Below, piece by piece: positions 12,880 to 27,200 of a stretch of 64,000 nt of DNA; the first letter of the stretch is position 1, and the number at the start of each line of letters is the position of its first letter. Source of the stretch: Tomocerus qinae. Lineage: Eukaryota; Arthropoda; Collembola; Entomobryomorpha; Tomoceridae. The stretch lies in the NCBI GenBank assembly GCA_020055645.1, contig CM034548.1:20832001-20896000 (forward strand), read 5' to 3'. The notes beneath the pieces were generated by a model, which made no database searches, was not told where the DNA came from, and saw nothing but the letters and a program-made list of their open reading frames with translations. The position numbers and the translations under genes were made by a program.

Positions 12880-14960
12880 TGCTCTTCTCCTTTCATCAAA
12901 AAATATCCATTCAACTATTCCTACGTTGTTATATCATTGTATAATTACAATGCTGGCTCATTGTTATGACTTATATTGTTGTTAATTGTTAATCGTTGAT
13001 TATTATTATTATTGAAAATTTTGTTGACGTATATTTATTCCCAACATTTGTGTATTCATTGTGAATTCCAGTCTAACACATTGAATTAAATAAAATCATT
13101 TAATTGAACATAAACATTCCAATCTTGTTCTTCTAACATAACTGACCATATGCACCATTCATTCATCATTGTATCTCAATCATCATCATCATCATATTTA
13201 TTACCATCATCCTCCCCCTTGCCTACGTCAACATTTTCTCTAATCATTCTTTGCCAACTCTAATAATCTTTTACTACCTTATTAAATACGTGCTAGACAA
13301 TAAGAGAAAGCTAGTGAAAGCAGACAGTCTACCTTTTTATTAGGAATTCGCAACAAGTTCACTCAAGTGCACACATCCATCGATACAAATCATATCCACA
13401 CCTGCTACTCGAACCACAAAACAATTACACACAGCCATTGCCATTCCTATGTATAACACGTTCTATTCACTACGTACAATAAACACAATTAAAATATTAA
13501 TGCTTTGCTTAACCTTTAGATATCACCGACAGTAGAAACTCAACTTATTGCATATTTACAATATATGCACTTGCTATCTATTAGCACTCATGTTATTCAT
13601 ACCTCTAATCAACATCTTGTTAAGGTAGAAATACTGATTTTACAACTATTCCAATCGATTTTCACACGGTTACTGCGCTAGTTGCATTTTGTAAGATAAA
13701 GACTGACCAACTAAGAAGTTAATTCACTTTCGTTTGAATAATTAATAGCAGACATGCCTTACCTGAAGAAATCTCACTGTTTATTAATTTATGTAGTTGC
13801 CCTCTTAGTAGTCTGTTTTAATTCTGTTCATTCTGTATAGAAAGATGGATGGATGATTGCCTTGCCTAAAATCCAGCCATTTACTCATGGGATTTTAAGC
13901 ACATGTGAATATTTTTCTATGTATCCATTTTAGTAAATTGTTTTTGTAGTATTGATAAATGAAATCCTTGGCAACACTAATACCACTTTTACTGCTACGG
14001 GATAATGTCACTACGTGCAGAATATTGACTTGATATAAATATGAAACTTTCTCATGGCGAATTACGTGAAAACATTACAGGACATGTAAATTGGAAAAGT
14101 CCCACATTTGTATTATAGACGATCTCTTTTAAGCAAAATTAATTTTCATAATTACAAACGCATTTACTTTTGCAAAGTTAAGGTTATTATCAACGCCGAT
14201 TACTTACTAAGTGTCTTTCATTCCGCTGACTTAAAACCCTGCTTAAAAACATAATATTCAGAGGAGTATTTTCGTGTCTCAGTAAGTATTTTACTGTGTC
14301 ACGTTTCATGTCATTGAGAATTGTAGCTTTTAACACTAAATCGAATTCCTACCAAGAATTTCAAGAAACAGTACATGTGCCAATCCCAAAGTCTCAAGAT
14401 TGATATACCATCTTATTACTCCTATGCTGGGGTTATGCAAGATCGATGCAATTTTGTCCTTTCAAATGAAGTACTTTTGTTAAACATCCTTTTCGTTATT
14501 AAAAGGAATGGAGTATTGTTTTTTACAAGAAAACATTACTATATTTAGGATGCAATAGATATTTTTCCTACATGTTGTATTACTACTAATAGCAAGAGGT
14601 ATATTTATATAATTCATTAATGTTGATTTTGTGTATGTAAATTATTGGTTAACAGATAGCTATTAGTAAAGACAGAAAATCGTGAACCCATTTCGTTTAT
14701 CATGGCTTTGTTTTAGGCTTTTAGCGTAATCTAAATAGTTGTCTGACAATCTGACTATTTAAATAGACGATGAACGGAGGGTTTATAAAATAATATTCGA
14801 GTAAAATTACAATTTTTTAATAAACATCATATTGGGCTTAACGAAAATCCACCAATTTTTCGTTGAATCAATTGACACAATCTTTCGATAGTTATATTAA
14901 GTCTTGCAAATGTAGTTTACATACGAAGTATTCAATATTTTTTGGAGACATCAAGTGACA
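12880..14960. other. AT-rich region without a supported gene
   Basis: Includes C-rich tracts around 12815-12845 and short ATT and ATC simple repeats (12995-13012, 13180-13195). I see no coding exon pair, RNA gene or repeat element here. Confidence 0.45.
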
Positions 14961-14974
14961 TTTAGTGACATATT

Positions 14975-16180
14975 ACGCGATTTCGGACCATATGATCATA
15001 AGCGACAATTTCCTTATAATCCCTATAAGATATCCTTAAAGGTTACATAAATAGTTTAAACTATTAAATTCCCATTGCTAGAGATGTCTTTTAATTTTTA
15101 AAGCACAATGGATTACTATGAAAATAACTTTAAGATTTATACACATGACAAAAGCGTAGTACATCATATGTGCAAGTAGGCCTTTAATTACAATTATGTC
15201 TATAATTTAGTTAAACAACAACCTATATCAATATGGGTTATACCAAAAATACCTAGGCTAAATACCTACCCACTGCAATATTTAAAGTCTTAACTTTCCA
15301 CGCAGTACGGAAGAAATAAGGAAAATACTATAAAATTAAAATTGTCGCTTATGATAAAATGGCCTTTGTCACTTATGATAAAATGGCCCCAATTCATTTT
15401 AAAAAGTGTCGCTTATGATAATATGGTCCTAAACATTCGCACCCTAAAAGAAATACTTTTCATGTGGCTATTATTAACAAGTCGTATACCGTTCGAAAGC
15501 TCGTTTAAAGGACTATTAACTGATATCATAATATTGGACATTTTCAACCCACAACTAAAATGGCATCATTTCTTGTAACCTATGTCTCCAGTTGATTCTT
15601 TCCGAAATTATAAATTACAAAATGTAATTTTAGTCTAATGTTATTTTATAAGGGCTCCTTTAATATCAATTATCTATAGACAATGATGTGTAGCTGTGTA
15701 CAAAAATCTGTACCTTGGTCCCAGATGACCCATTGAAATTATAAATTACAAATTGTCATTTTGGAGTGATATTATTTTATAAGGGCTTCGTTTATATCGT
15801 TTACCTGTAAACAATGATGTGTACAATGTGTAGCCTTGGAAAAAAATATCCGTACTGTGGTCTCAAAAGACACAGGCATACATCACAGTCCTGCACAGTC
15901 CCGCAATTCATGATAAATTGTGTCGTTTATGATAATTTGATCCCTCAACTGTCGAACCGGAAAAAAATACTTGCCGTGTAGGTACATGAAGGCTTTTACC
16001 ATTCGTAAGTTTGTCTCAAGTACTATGAAACCTGACCTAAACAACACTGAAGCAATCAGTAAAATGGTAGCAGCGTTTCTTGTAACCCAAGTCAGAAGTA
16101 ATAGTCAGACTTAATAAATTACAAAATGTGATTTTATGGTAATATCATTTTTATATTACATTTTATAGTAGCCCTTATAA
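14975..16180. repeat. Diverged nested tandem-repeat block (~0.5 kb and ~130 bp periods)
   Basis: The motif GTCGCTTATGATAAAATGG occurs at 15344, 15368, 15408 (ATATGG variant) and 15922 (GTCGTTTATGATAATTTG), and inverted at about 14988-15006. The copies at 15408 and 15922 are 514 bp apart, and the sequence after them also corresponds (TTTCTTGTAACC near 15570 and near 16078), so this is a diverged tandem duplication of about 0.5 kb. Inside it, a ~131-bp unit starting GAAATTATAAATTACAAA is repeated at about 15604 and 15735, with a degenerate third copy near 16109. It is probably a decayed satellite or a tandemly duplicated mobile element. No coding capacity is evident. Confidence 0.6.
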
Positions 16181-19100
16181 TGACTCAATTTCAAAAGGTA
16201 TATAGGCATGTAGCATAATCATGCGTATTGGATATCGTGGTTATCAGGCATGTATCCAGGAATTTGAAAAAGTATTTTGTATATATTTATCAAATAACAT
16301 TTTTAGCTCTTAATTTTTGTCATTCATATTAACATAGTTAAAATTGGGTCATGTATATTGTAAATTCGAATTCGGTAATCGACCAGTAGTTCTTATCCTA
16401 ACTAATATGAACTTGAGCAGGCAAATATTGCAAATAAATGGAATGAATAATAAATTATTGTTTATTTTACTACATAATGCTCATTGATTATTTATTTGAC
16501 TTGTCCCAAAGAATATATTGAGACACTTTTTTGTATCTTGGATTACTTTATATTGTGCTTTGCATTGCAAATTTCATAAAACTTTGCAGTAGGATGTAAA
16601 TCATTCAAATTTCAGACTATTATTTAGGCAGAAAATGTTTGCTACTCCATAAATGAATTGTTTTCAAACAACTGGAAATGTAGGTATTCATTATTTTGAC
16701 AAACGCAAGAAAATTAATGCTATTGAAATGCTTTGCTTGATAAAAAATCTCTTAAACATACAGACATACACTACTGTCACATTTTAGCAGCGTTATCAAA
16801 TGGAAGGAGTTAATAAGTAAAATGAGCACAGGTAAGTACCGGGAAATAAATGTTAATTTCTGATGGTATTTATTTTCAAAATCAGGATATATATAATATA
16901 ACTTCAACATATGCACTAAATATCTGCAATCTGCAATAATCACTCCTCAATGTAGACATAGCAGACATATGTCTGCAGACAGTATATTTATTTATAAACC
17001 AATATTGATTAACGTGACCTGTAAACTTCTTGTGAATAAGTACGTATTGAATATTCTGTTATTGGTTTAGCTATACCATAATCCATCAAAAGATGAGATA
17101 TGTAAGTCAAATATCACATAAAGTCAAATCTAGTTAATGTAATGACGAATCTTGAAAATGGACTACGGATTCGAATCAGAATGACGTTAATTTTTTAATG
17201 CCATTAATGTCTTTCAAATAAAGTTGTATAAGCCACTCGTAAAGACAAAGCCAAAGACGTATAATATTCGTAAAGTCTTACATGAAACCAATGCTTATGA
17301 ATTAATTAGAGCTCACCCAGGATTATTAACTCCGATATCAATAATTTTTAGTTCAAGTTATTGAAAGAAAGAAATTTTACAAACGTGTTCTTTATTACTC
17401 CTGTGTCTACTTTATCCGTTTTTTGTGTCACTGTAATTACTACAGAGGGCTTTCAGAATACAAGTCTTTTAGTTGCATAAAATAAATGAAAATAAGTAAC
17501 AGTTTTTACATTCATTTTTAACCAAAACTTATGATTCTCTCCAGAGAAAAAGTAAGTACAGGTATTTGTATTGATAACAGCCCTGGCGATTTCTAGATGC
17601 TGCATGAAGTGGTTTTCCATTTAATTCTATAAGAAAGTATAAAGTAATCGGCAACGAAATATTGAGATATAATGGTTGTGTACGCTCTAAAATTTTTTCT
17701 AAATAATTGGTCAATTTTCTGAAAGTAATTGCATTAACTGTAAAAATAAGGTAGAATTATCAGCAGAATAAGTAGAAAATAGGTTCGTTTTTCATTTTTC
17801 CAATACAGATCATTCTCGCATTGTACAATATTATTCATGACTTAGTGAAACACTTTTTATTATTTAGTTCGGTCGGATAAACAAGCAATTACTTTCCATT
17901 TGGATATTATTTAGCCACATAATTATAAGGTATAAAGTGTCTTGTACCATACAATTTGTGTTTATTGCTGGTTTGAATTGCCACTTGATCGTTGTCACAG
18001 TACTACTGTGAATCCGTTGAAGAGTTTAATGTTGCTTGATAATATATACATGGCCGCGTACTTAGGATGGTGCTCAAGCATCTCCTAAATATTGGAATAG
18101 ATGTAATCATATTATCCGCAAAAAATAATTTATATTGTATTTGACAACATTCTTATTAACCATCATATTATCCAGTTGTGGGATACGTGTTGAATAGTCT
18201 CCAACTCAAGCTACCCAAGATACGATTTCGGGCAGTGCACGCTATAACTACGAAATATCCAAAAGCGAAGCACTAAATTCTCGAATGCCGATTCAATCTA
18301 TATACCGAAACATCAACATTTACTGTAAGGTAGCCATCACCCTGGCATTTGGGTGTTTCGTTGCTGTGAGACTCACTACTGCCCGAAATCATAGCTTGCT
18401 TACACACTTGAGATTGAGATGCGATAGATGATATTGTAAAGAATACGTACAGAATAAGTATAGAATATTATGTTTAGAATAAGAGTTTATGGAACTTTCG
18501 TTTCTACTACACTGTATTGCTGCATGTATGGTAACCTGTAATAATAAATATACGTCATCAACATCGGAGCCCACACAAAAAGATATAAATAGTAATGTCT
18601 GCGAATATTTTATTCAAAAGAAATGTGAATTGAAAGGACTTACAATTGCAACGAACAACGTCGACGAAAAGTATTTTCAATAAGATATTCCCTTCCAGAT
18701 GTTCACAAAAACGTTTGTATTGTGCCAATTTGCTCCTATGTGCTTGTGATCTCTAATGATAAGGTAACTTGTAAAATATCACAAGAGGATGATTTAACGT
18801 TACAATTCACCACAATTCTAAGAAATCTTTTTAGTTTTAATAATGATGTCTGGATTTTGTAATACTTGAATGAAGCATAATACAGCCTTTGGCTTTTAAT
18901 CTTGGCTTAAGGACAGCATAGTTCGACCTTTTCACCCTTGTCATCAATAGTGAAGGACATTGTGATTGAATAAAATCATACGACTTTGAATAGGTTTGAT
19001 TTAAAGATTCAAAGAAAATGATTACTAGGTAATGTTCGTCAGAAATCTTTGATGCTTGCATTGGTAATACTTGATAATATGAATAATGACTAGACATGGG

Positions 19101-21768
19101 TAAAAATATCTTCGGTTTGAATTACCTTTTATTATATAAAAGTAAACTGTAACTTGTAACTTAAGAAAGAGATTGTTACAAAGTGTACGTCATTTCCAGT
19201 CTGTGTGGGAATAAAATTAGTTTTTCTCCAGAAAGACTCATTGTAAATATTTGAAAGGGTTTTGATTGTATAAATAAGTAGTTTTCGTAGATCAAAAGTC
19301 TGGGTAGTACCTTGCCATTATACAATCCCATTTCAGATTCTACGTGTTTATCCACAACCTTTAATGTATGTAGTAAAATAAACTGCGAACAAAGAATGAC
19401 TGTAAAGAAAGAATTATCAATTTACTATTAAATTACTTAGAAGTAATTTAGTTATTATAGTCTGGTTCCTTTAGAAAAGCTTTGCAGTCCTTCAAGCTGA
19501 ACAAAATTGAAGAGAAGAGAAAATTAATTACTTATTAATCTTATTATTATTATCCACTTTAGATACTTCAACAGACTTTTCTACCAACTCACATAAAGTC
19601 TCTTTATCAAAAGGTAAATGTAACAAAAATAAAGCTCTATATCTGCCATCCGATGTCACAAAGCTCCAATACGTCCTACTATTCTACTATTGTCTTTATT
19701 AGTCAATGTTACGTGTAGTGAACAATTCATACATAGGTATGCACGAATGTCGTGAGGGAAGAGGAGATTCGTGTATTGTTTACTTATATTCCCACATTGT
19801 ATAAGTAAACCTTTACAGAGGGGAGCGAAACTAAAGTTTTCACTGAATCGAACGCTATTTTTTGTATACCGAAATAAAAAAGCATTTTAATAACTTTTTT
19901 CTAGATTTCCTGCTAGAATAATTGTTATTTTAAACTACACATGCTATGATAAAAATATTTTAGAAATTATTGAGGATTTCTATTCCAATCTCTACCAGGA
20001 GAAAAGGGTGTATTGTAATTTCACACTTTATGCTATAAATAAATGAGAAAAGTCAATAAATTAATCAATACCTATTTATTTACTAATTTTAACCATGATA
20101 ATCCATTAACTGCCACTAGTACCGCGGAGTTATCAAATTATTTTGTCTTGGAAAGGTATTTACTTAGGAAATTAAAGCTCTGTAGTTTTTGAGGTATCCT
20201 AATCGGAAAGTCCTACCCAGTCTCTCCTCTAACTGTGACAGGTTGCTATTCCATTGCTGTGATGTTGTCACGGTCGGTGACGCCGAATGCCGCATACGTG
20301 TATTGTATAAAATATAGTAAAATAGAATAGTTACAAAGCATATTATTTAAATTAGGTTCCTAACGAAAAAGGATTTTGTACAAGTGAACGAAGGAGTTGT
20401 GATGGGCTGATGAGCTGGGATGATATCCGGAGTAAAGTCAAGAGAGCAGAACATTTTCAAGCGATGTATACATAGAAAGATACAAGAGTAACGGTTTAAA
20501 CAGACGAAGCGAGACAAAGAGAATAAGAGCAGGTCATGTAAATTCTCACTAATTGTACTACGTGTGTAAGGTAGTCGCTACACGTAGTCAAGTCTCCCTA
20601 TACGCTTATTCAGTGTTTCATTCACTTATTTACCTTCGACAAGCAACCCCATCGTGGAACATTTTTGACATTTTTCACTTAATCCCTTCTGCTATTATAA
20701 TTGACAGTTGATTGTTCAAGGTCGTAAATCACAAAAGAAATTCTCATTTTTTCAAATATAAAATTAGTTCAATAGTGAAAAAGATTTAATATTATATCAT
20801 TGCAATATCAGTTACACATTTTCAAGTGCATAGAAAGTAAAAATGTTTTGCAGATATAATTAATTTGAAAAATGATTTATTTCATATAATACAAAAAGTA
20901 GTCCTCAACCTGCAAGTATAACATGTATGGAAAAGTACTACTGAATTTGTATTTGTACCATTATTTGCCATTTTATTCAGTGGTAGGACTAAACACTGAT
21001 CTCCATTTGTATGCATTAAGTATGCAATAGATTGAAATAGTGAGGTAAGATTACTTATTATAGCACGAATTTTCCTCTCATCCAAATAACTGCATTCATC
21101 AAATACATTTCTTGGGAACCAGAAATTCTGTGTCAGTGTCACTGTCACCTGAAACGAACGTCAGGACTCGTCTATTTACCTGCTCATCCTCGGCATGAAA
21201 CCATTTCAATATGTTTCAGTTACAAATACAACTTTAAACGACAATTTTCATGGACTCTAACGATACTAAAATCCCTGATTTTCTGAGTTACTAAAGAAAT
21301 CTCGACCTTCATCTCGTCTATAAGCAGTTAAACATGTTCTTCAAACTTAAAACCTTAGAAGAATTTGATTAGTGAATCGCTGTGGCACAACATGCTCTGG
21401 ATTGCTATATTTATTTCATCTGTATCATTTCTGTGGTAATTTTTTATTATTTCTAATCATTTTCGGATGCATGAATATACACATTATTATATTCTACTGT
21501 AATCATAGTTACTTATAACTATCCTTATTTTGAATATTTATTAGTGTAACTCATTTGTTAATCTGTAATCAAAAATTACTCCATTCTGTTGTGTAGTCAA
21601 TCTGTTGCAATAGAAACTTGCCGGCTAATTAATGTGAAAGCAATCACTAATTGTATAGGAAAATAGAAACACAGAGTGTATGCAATAACTATTTCCGTCT
21701 CATTCTCTCACTCTAATTATCTATTACTTTACAAAAATAGTTTAAATGACACAAAATCATAATTTAGT
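16181..21768. other. AT-rich region without a supported gene
   Basis: Long AT-rich stretch. A perfect 16-bp palindrome GCAGACATATGTCTGC lies at 16961-16976. Minus-strand frames at 18837-19097 and 20882-21148 are of chance length and have no splice or motif support. Confidence 0.45.
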
Positions 21769-21769
21769 T

Positions 21770-21862
21770 AGATGGGCTAAATTAGGCTAAGCTGGGCCAC
21801 GACTAAATTGGTCCAAGTTCGTCTAAATTGGACTGAGTTGAGCTGAGTTGGGCTAAACTGGA
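21770..21862 (+). repeat. Short array of ~10-bp units (GGNCTAAATT/GGNCTGAGTT type)
   Basis: About nine degenerate 10-bp units such as GGACTGAGTT, GAGCTGAGTT and GGGCTAAACT. The stretch CTAAATTGGTCCAAGTTCG also resembles the reverse complement of the array at 52.7 kb, so the two belong to one repeat family. The larger array at 55.1-56.4 kb uses the same kind of unit. Confidence 0.65.
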
Positions 21863-22540
21863 ATTGTTGCTGTCTGTTTTACTCGTATGTGATAAATAAG
21901 CATCACAAACGTTGTGGAGATATTGCAAAGATTACAAATTCACATTCACTATACTGAGTTTCTTTGACATTAAAGAGGCTAAATCAACATAATTAAATTA
22001 CACAACGACCATAATCAACCATGGTTGGCTATTCTTTCTAAAAGGATAGTATGTAATGCAAGAAATTTAAGCCAACAAAACTATAGTAGCAAGTCAGCAT
22101 AACATTTCCTGAAATATTTACTCCCGATCCCGAATAAATTACGTACTTGGTTAGTTTGAGTTTATTTGCGAATTTCAGTTTGCAATTCTGAGAAAGTGCT
22201 TTCGCGTATGAATATTATGAGCTGAGTAATACTTGCATAAGGAGCGCAATTACGAAATTGCACTTTTAATTAGGTACATATTATATAGGGGAAAAAATTG
22301 ATTAACCAGCTGTATATCTCTTGCATGGTCCTGTTTTAAAAATGTAGGAATCCAGTATATTTTGGATTCCCTTAAGGCGGGTTGGTAATTTACTAATTAA
22401 GCCAATCCTCAGGAGAGGAAATAGTAGGCTACTCTTTGAATGATGTATCTAAGTATGCACTGTGTACATAGTTACATGGTATGATAGTTTGAGCAGAGTT
22501 GCTGTAGTTGGTAGCGAGTTAGCAAATAGATGAAGTCGTA

Positions 22541-22548
22541 TATAAAAG
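22541..22548 (+). promoter_or_regulatory. TATA box of the DM4/12-like gene
   Basis: TATAAAAG about 30 bases upstream of a presumed start site near 22570. The first exon would be noncoding and end at a donor, ACGAC|GTAAGT, at about 22636. A ~63-nt intron closes with TTTTCTTAG at 22699. Spacing and the downstream splice pair support a genuine promoter. Confidence 0.5.
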
Positions 22549-22730
22549 ACAAATTGATTAATTTAACTGAATTAAATGCATGAGTTGATGATTTCATTTC
22601 AATATTGTGGGCGAGGAATGCAGAAGGCAAGACGACGTAAGTGATTGTGTTCTGTATTTACCCAACATGAGTTGATTAACCATCGGATTGTTTTCTTAGG
22701 ACTTTGGACGGAGTTGGATGCAAGGACGGG

Positions 22731-24298
22731 ATGGGAATATCAAGATCATCACAACCCAACTTTTATGATTTCCTCTCCAAAATTCCATCTTCATTGAGAA
22801 AAAGTAATGCACTCCTATTGGGGAAAAGATAGAATTCTAAGCATAAAATAACGCAAGGGAAACGAGAAGCGACACTTCAAGCCTGGCTGGTTAACTTTGA
22901 ACATTTTAGGTTTTAGGTCACTTTTCTTTTATGGGAATGCACGCTCAGTTGCATCCGACAGCTGGCTTACGTTATTTGACTAATAGAAAGCTGTTTCCGT
23001 AAAACAGTGTGCCTCTGAGTGAGTTGATATTTGTCATTGTCACATTCACAGGGGACTTATGGGAGCTGGTGTCATCTTCATCAGATGTGATTCCTGTAAG
23101 AAGCAGTGCGGGATCTTCCACCTCCTCGTACCTCAGTATACAAATGAGACTCCAGAAACTCGAGTTCTATTTCAATGCATTGAAAATCATAGAAGAAGAT
23201 TGCCGACAGAGAGTTTTATGTGAAGTGGCTCAGGATCCTGACAAATTTTCGCCACTTAGTTCCGCTTTCCTGGATGAGACCAGGTTTGATTCTCCTCCTC
23301 CTTCTTCTTTACATCTTTTCAGTCATGGATTTATTTATTTTGGAACTTGTCCAATTTCCTACCAAAAACAACTCCACGCTCATAACCAACTCAAACAATC
23401 AAGCCAGCTCACATTCCTCTAGTCCCCAGATACTTGTTTCGCTAGTTACTTACTACCAAAGCACTTTCTTACTTAACTCAAAAGATCGTCTTATCAACAA
23501 GACTTTAAATGTCCACACTATGATATTCCAATCTTAATTGGTAGCCACTCTCATTATAACTTTATTTAAACCTACCACTACAATCTGCTAAAGTGACACT
23601 CAATTTTTTGTATGCTCATAACAAAATTTATTATATGAGTTAAATGAAAATGCTACTTGTTAATAATGAACTAGATCTTATATGGACATGTAAGTTACTA
23701 TGCAATAAAATGTAAATATTCTTAAATTGAATTTTTTAAATTAAATTACAGATTCCAAGGGAATAAAGAAGATCTTTCCACACGGTTGTTAGCCACTAAC
23801 GAAGGGGCTCGTTTACTGACTTACATTGAAGCAGCTGAAGGGGGACGTGAAAGGTGAGATACGGAATCTTATTTATATTCCACTCAAATATCGGTTAGTA
23901 GTGGTTATGAGGTAGTAACTCTATCTACTCCTGAATTAAGCACTTTCGAAACTTTTTCCATGCACAAACAATTGGATGTGATATATTACGAGCTTGAAGA
24001 ATGTTCTTGGTAGAAACAAGTAATCTTTCTATCTGACACCTGTGCTTATTTACTACGGCATTCAATTACTATTAGGGAAAGCCATTCTGCACATTGAGGT
24101 GAATATCCCATGCGTCTCTCCATCAAGTAGGGAACTTAATTGATTGTGACAATATATTCTGGAACCTACAGGAAAGACTGTGAAATATGGAAGTACCGTT
24201 GCCCCATGACGACCATTTCGATGATCAATTACAAGTCTCTACTACTTTGGAGAGAAATGTCTAAATGGCTTACCGTCCAAATGATTGCCAAACCATAG
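22731..24298 (+). CDS. DM4/12-like cysteine-motif protein
   Basis: Four coding exons (22731-22803, 23052-23283, 23752-23853, 24172-24298) join in consistent phases (1, 2, 2) across introns of 248, 468 and 318 nt and give 177 aa. Acceptors are good (CATTCACAG, AATTACAG, ACCTACAG); the second donor (CCAG|GTTTGA) is weak. The C-terminal half carries four cysteines at 75, 81, 139 and 146 in the contexts DCRQRVLCE, RKDCE and YRCP, with GGRERKDC just before the last pair. This C-x5-C-E ... G-R-x-x-x-D-C ... C-P layout resembles the C-terminal domain of insect DM4/12 (Pfam DM4_12) proteins, whose function is unknown; that assignment is from memory of the pattern. The start is the first ATG in frame in the exon opening at 22700. 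No signal peptide is visible, which is unusual for such proteins, so an upstream coding exon may be missed. The N-terminal third is Ser-rich. Confidence 0.7.
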
Positions 24299-27200
24299 AA
24301 AACGGATCTACATACTTGTTTATTAACAATTTATGACAAACTATATACCTATTCATTGTTGTAGATAATATTGATGTAAATAGTAATTTTTAATCTTCAC
24401 TTTTGAAGAATAAGTAACACATTGACATTGATTTTATTTCCAAATACTACCAAAATAGATTAAGCTATATTATTTTCCTTGTATTATAGTAGAATTACTT
24501 TATTAGACCTTTTTAATCTCAACCAGACACTACTGGTTGGGACATTCTTCATTTGTGCCACTATGTTGTTGTGGAATATGTTGAAAGTGCTGAAACCAAG
24601 TGTCCATTGATAGGCTGTATTCGTATTCTTAAATTAATTATATATCTCTGATAAGAAACCACCTGTATACGATATTATCATTCTTAATTTATTTTTATTA
24701 AATTATACTTCCATCCTTTAATTCATAGGTTATGGTAGAAGCTGTAAAAGTTGTAACGTATTACTTTGTTCCAAATCATGACAATGTACAGTTGAAATGT
24801 ATATTTTTCATTTCAGGTCAGCTATGAATACAGATTACATACAAAAAATATGCAGTAAAGTTTATTTTTAATAGAAATGCATTTTAATTATTTTCTGGTA
24901 ATTAATGTGTAAGTATTAAGAGGGGTAATTAATAAATAATATACTCATATGTAAAGCAGTATGTTATACCGTTGTAATTTAAATATAGTTACTCTGTTTC
25001 AGAATTGATGGATGGTACGTGAATATTTTAACTTCAATTAATACACTTGACATTTATAGAAGATTGTAGATTTGTCTGCATAAGTATATTTGGGGCACTT
25101 TGGAATGAAATTTAATAACCACGTAAAATTTTTTGGTCATCTTTTCCATTTATGAAATTAGTTCAAACCATAAATAGTATGGCACTCTAAATATTTTCTG
25201 ACGTTAGTCAGTCTCCGCAGATTAGTTTAGAAAATGAAAAGTTAAATATGATATCATTACGAATACCTTGACCAATTACTACGATCATCCACTTCCATCA
25301 TTCTTATTCCTCAGAGTTAGAGTACTTGAGTGGGTTCTGGAGAAGTGTTTTGTGTGAGTGTTACCATAATATCCATAAAAGTTTATCTTTAGGGGACAAG
25401 TGAAATGCCTATAGGCACTTATCTCTACTACTTTTATAAAGCTTCTCAAATGGCTCAGTTTTGGAAGTCGTGCAAATTGTGTAATACTGACACTTATAAA
25501 TGGCAGCTACCTACTACTTGTAATATTCCAATGTAATTTTTAACCCCATTTTTATTACGCTATCATTTTTATTACTTAAATAACCTTTCTCTCTAATGGA
25601 AAACTATATCACAATTTAACTCCAAATTTCTTCATATTGCCAGGCTTTTTATACCTTTCTAATCCGAAAAATATGAAATAAAACTATATTTCTACATCGT
25701 GGACCAACTACATCGTTCAATCATTAAAAGGACCTATCCTAAGCTAAATAAGTAAAATATTTTAGAGGTTTTCTCCATGGGTCGAAAGTGCATGAACCTC
25801 AGAAGAATGTTTTCCTGCTACATAGACTACATTTTTAGTAAAAAGTGCAGAAAGTATTTGATGAAGGCCATTGTAATATTATACCCAAGAGTACATATCG
25901 CACAAATACTGGTTAGATTTTCCTTATGAATGTACCGTTGTAAATATACCTAGCCGTTTTGTATGATGCTATCATTACGTGGTGAGTAGAGACGCTTTCT
26001 TTGTACAGACTTCTACTTAAATAAAAGTAATTTGGCCAATAAATTGAAAATTATAGTGGATGCGATAAACATAGTGTCTTACCTTAGTGCAATATAATTT
26101 TAAGTAGAAGTTAACGCCTTTCTATGTCGTCTCAACCTAAATAATGATTAGTAGTGTGGAATGACCAAGTTCGAAAAAAGGGTTGAACAACACATAAGTA
26201 CAAATTAGGGCGGAAGTACGGAATATTTACTGGAACTGGTTAAAAGGTCAAGCATGTTATTCTGGAAATCGATACAAGATACATGTACAGGGTATATATT
26301 GTAACTATTGAATACAGCCATTCATTATTTCATTTAGAATCACGTAGGCTTCTTTGCTGATTACATCTTTAGAAAGTCCAAGCTTACTTCTGACACTTAT
26401 TTTTGTACTGCGAGTATAATTTTATGGGCATTGGATTTCCGCTTCTAGCTCCACGTTACATCTTTTTCCAGAAGACGCCTGCATGAGTTTACAGACACGG
26501 CGGGCTCCAATGCATAACACTGGAGGCTCTATTAAAATCTTCCTTTTCGTCTATTTTAAATGCACCGCATTTACACCCGTGAATCTTTATGAGCGATAAT
26601 TTATACCGGGGCCGGAGCGCTAACGGAAATTCTTAGTCACAAAACAGAATGCAAAGAGTGTCATCATGAATGCAGACCATAGGTACCTCATCAAGTCCTT
26701 GCCATATCACATACCAACGAAACCCGAAGGCCAGAATAACTACCCGACAACAATACTGTCCTTTGTCATCTCATATATAATACAAATATCAATGCTTTAC
26801 TAAAAATTAAAATAATTTACCAAATTTGTAAAGTAATTTAGATTGGAATGTTATTTTTTATTCTGATTATTAAAACTGTGTGCTACTATATTTGTTTTGT
26901 TGTTGGACAACTTGTTCTTTGCCTCTCATTGGCGTCTTATAAGCCATGATGTAGATTAAATGAGCCCTAAAATTTTGTCGGGTGAATTAGAAATATATTT
27001 TTAGAGTTATAGGATGCCGATGCCATATGCGAAAAACTTGATTTAAAATGTATTTATGCCCATGATTTTTGTGGGGCAAAAATGTGTACAATATCAAGAG
27101 TAAGGTACGAGAGGGTTAAGGAGAAGGACAAAGGAGATTATTCAATGAAAGAGAATTCAAAGAGCAAAGACTGGTAAATTGTAAGGAAGGCGGAGTGATC

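Noticed and set aside
20882-21148. 88-codon minus-strand frame
   Set aside because: Looks mildly coding but has no supporting splice, start-context or polyadenylation evidence; length is within chance expectation.
22561-22795. Alternative 5' frame starting ATGCATGAG and crossing the 22.64-22.70 kb intron
   Set aside because: It joins open but ends at a stop within the next exon and is out of frame with the downstream cysteine-motif exons; at most an upstream open frame.
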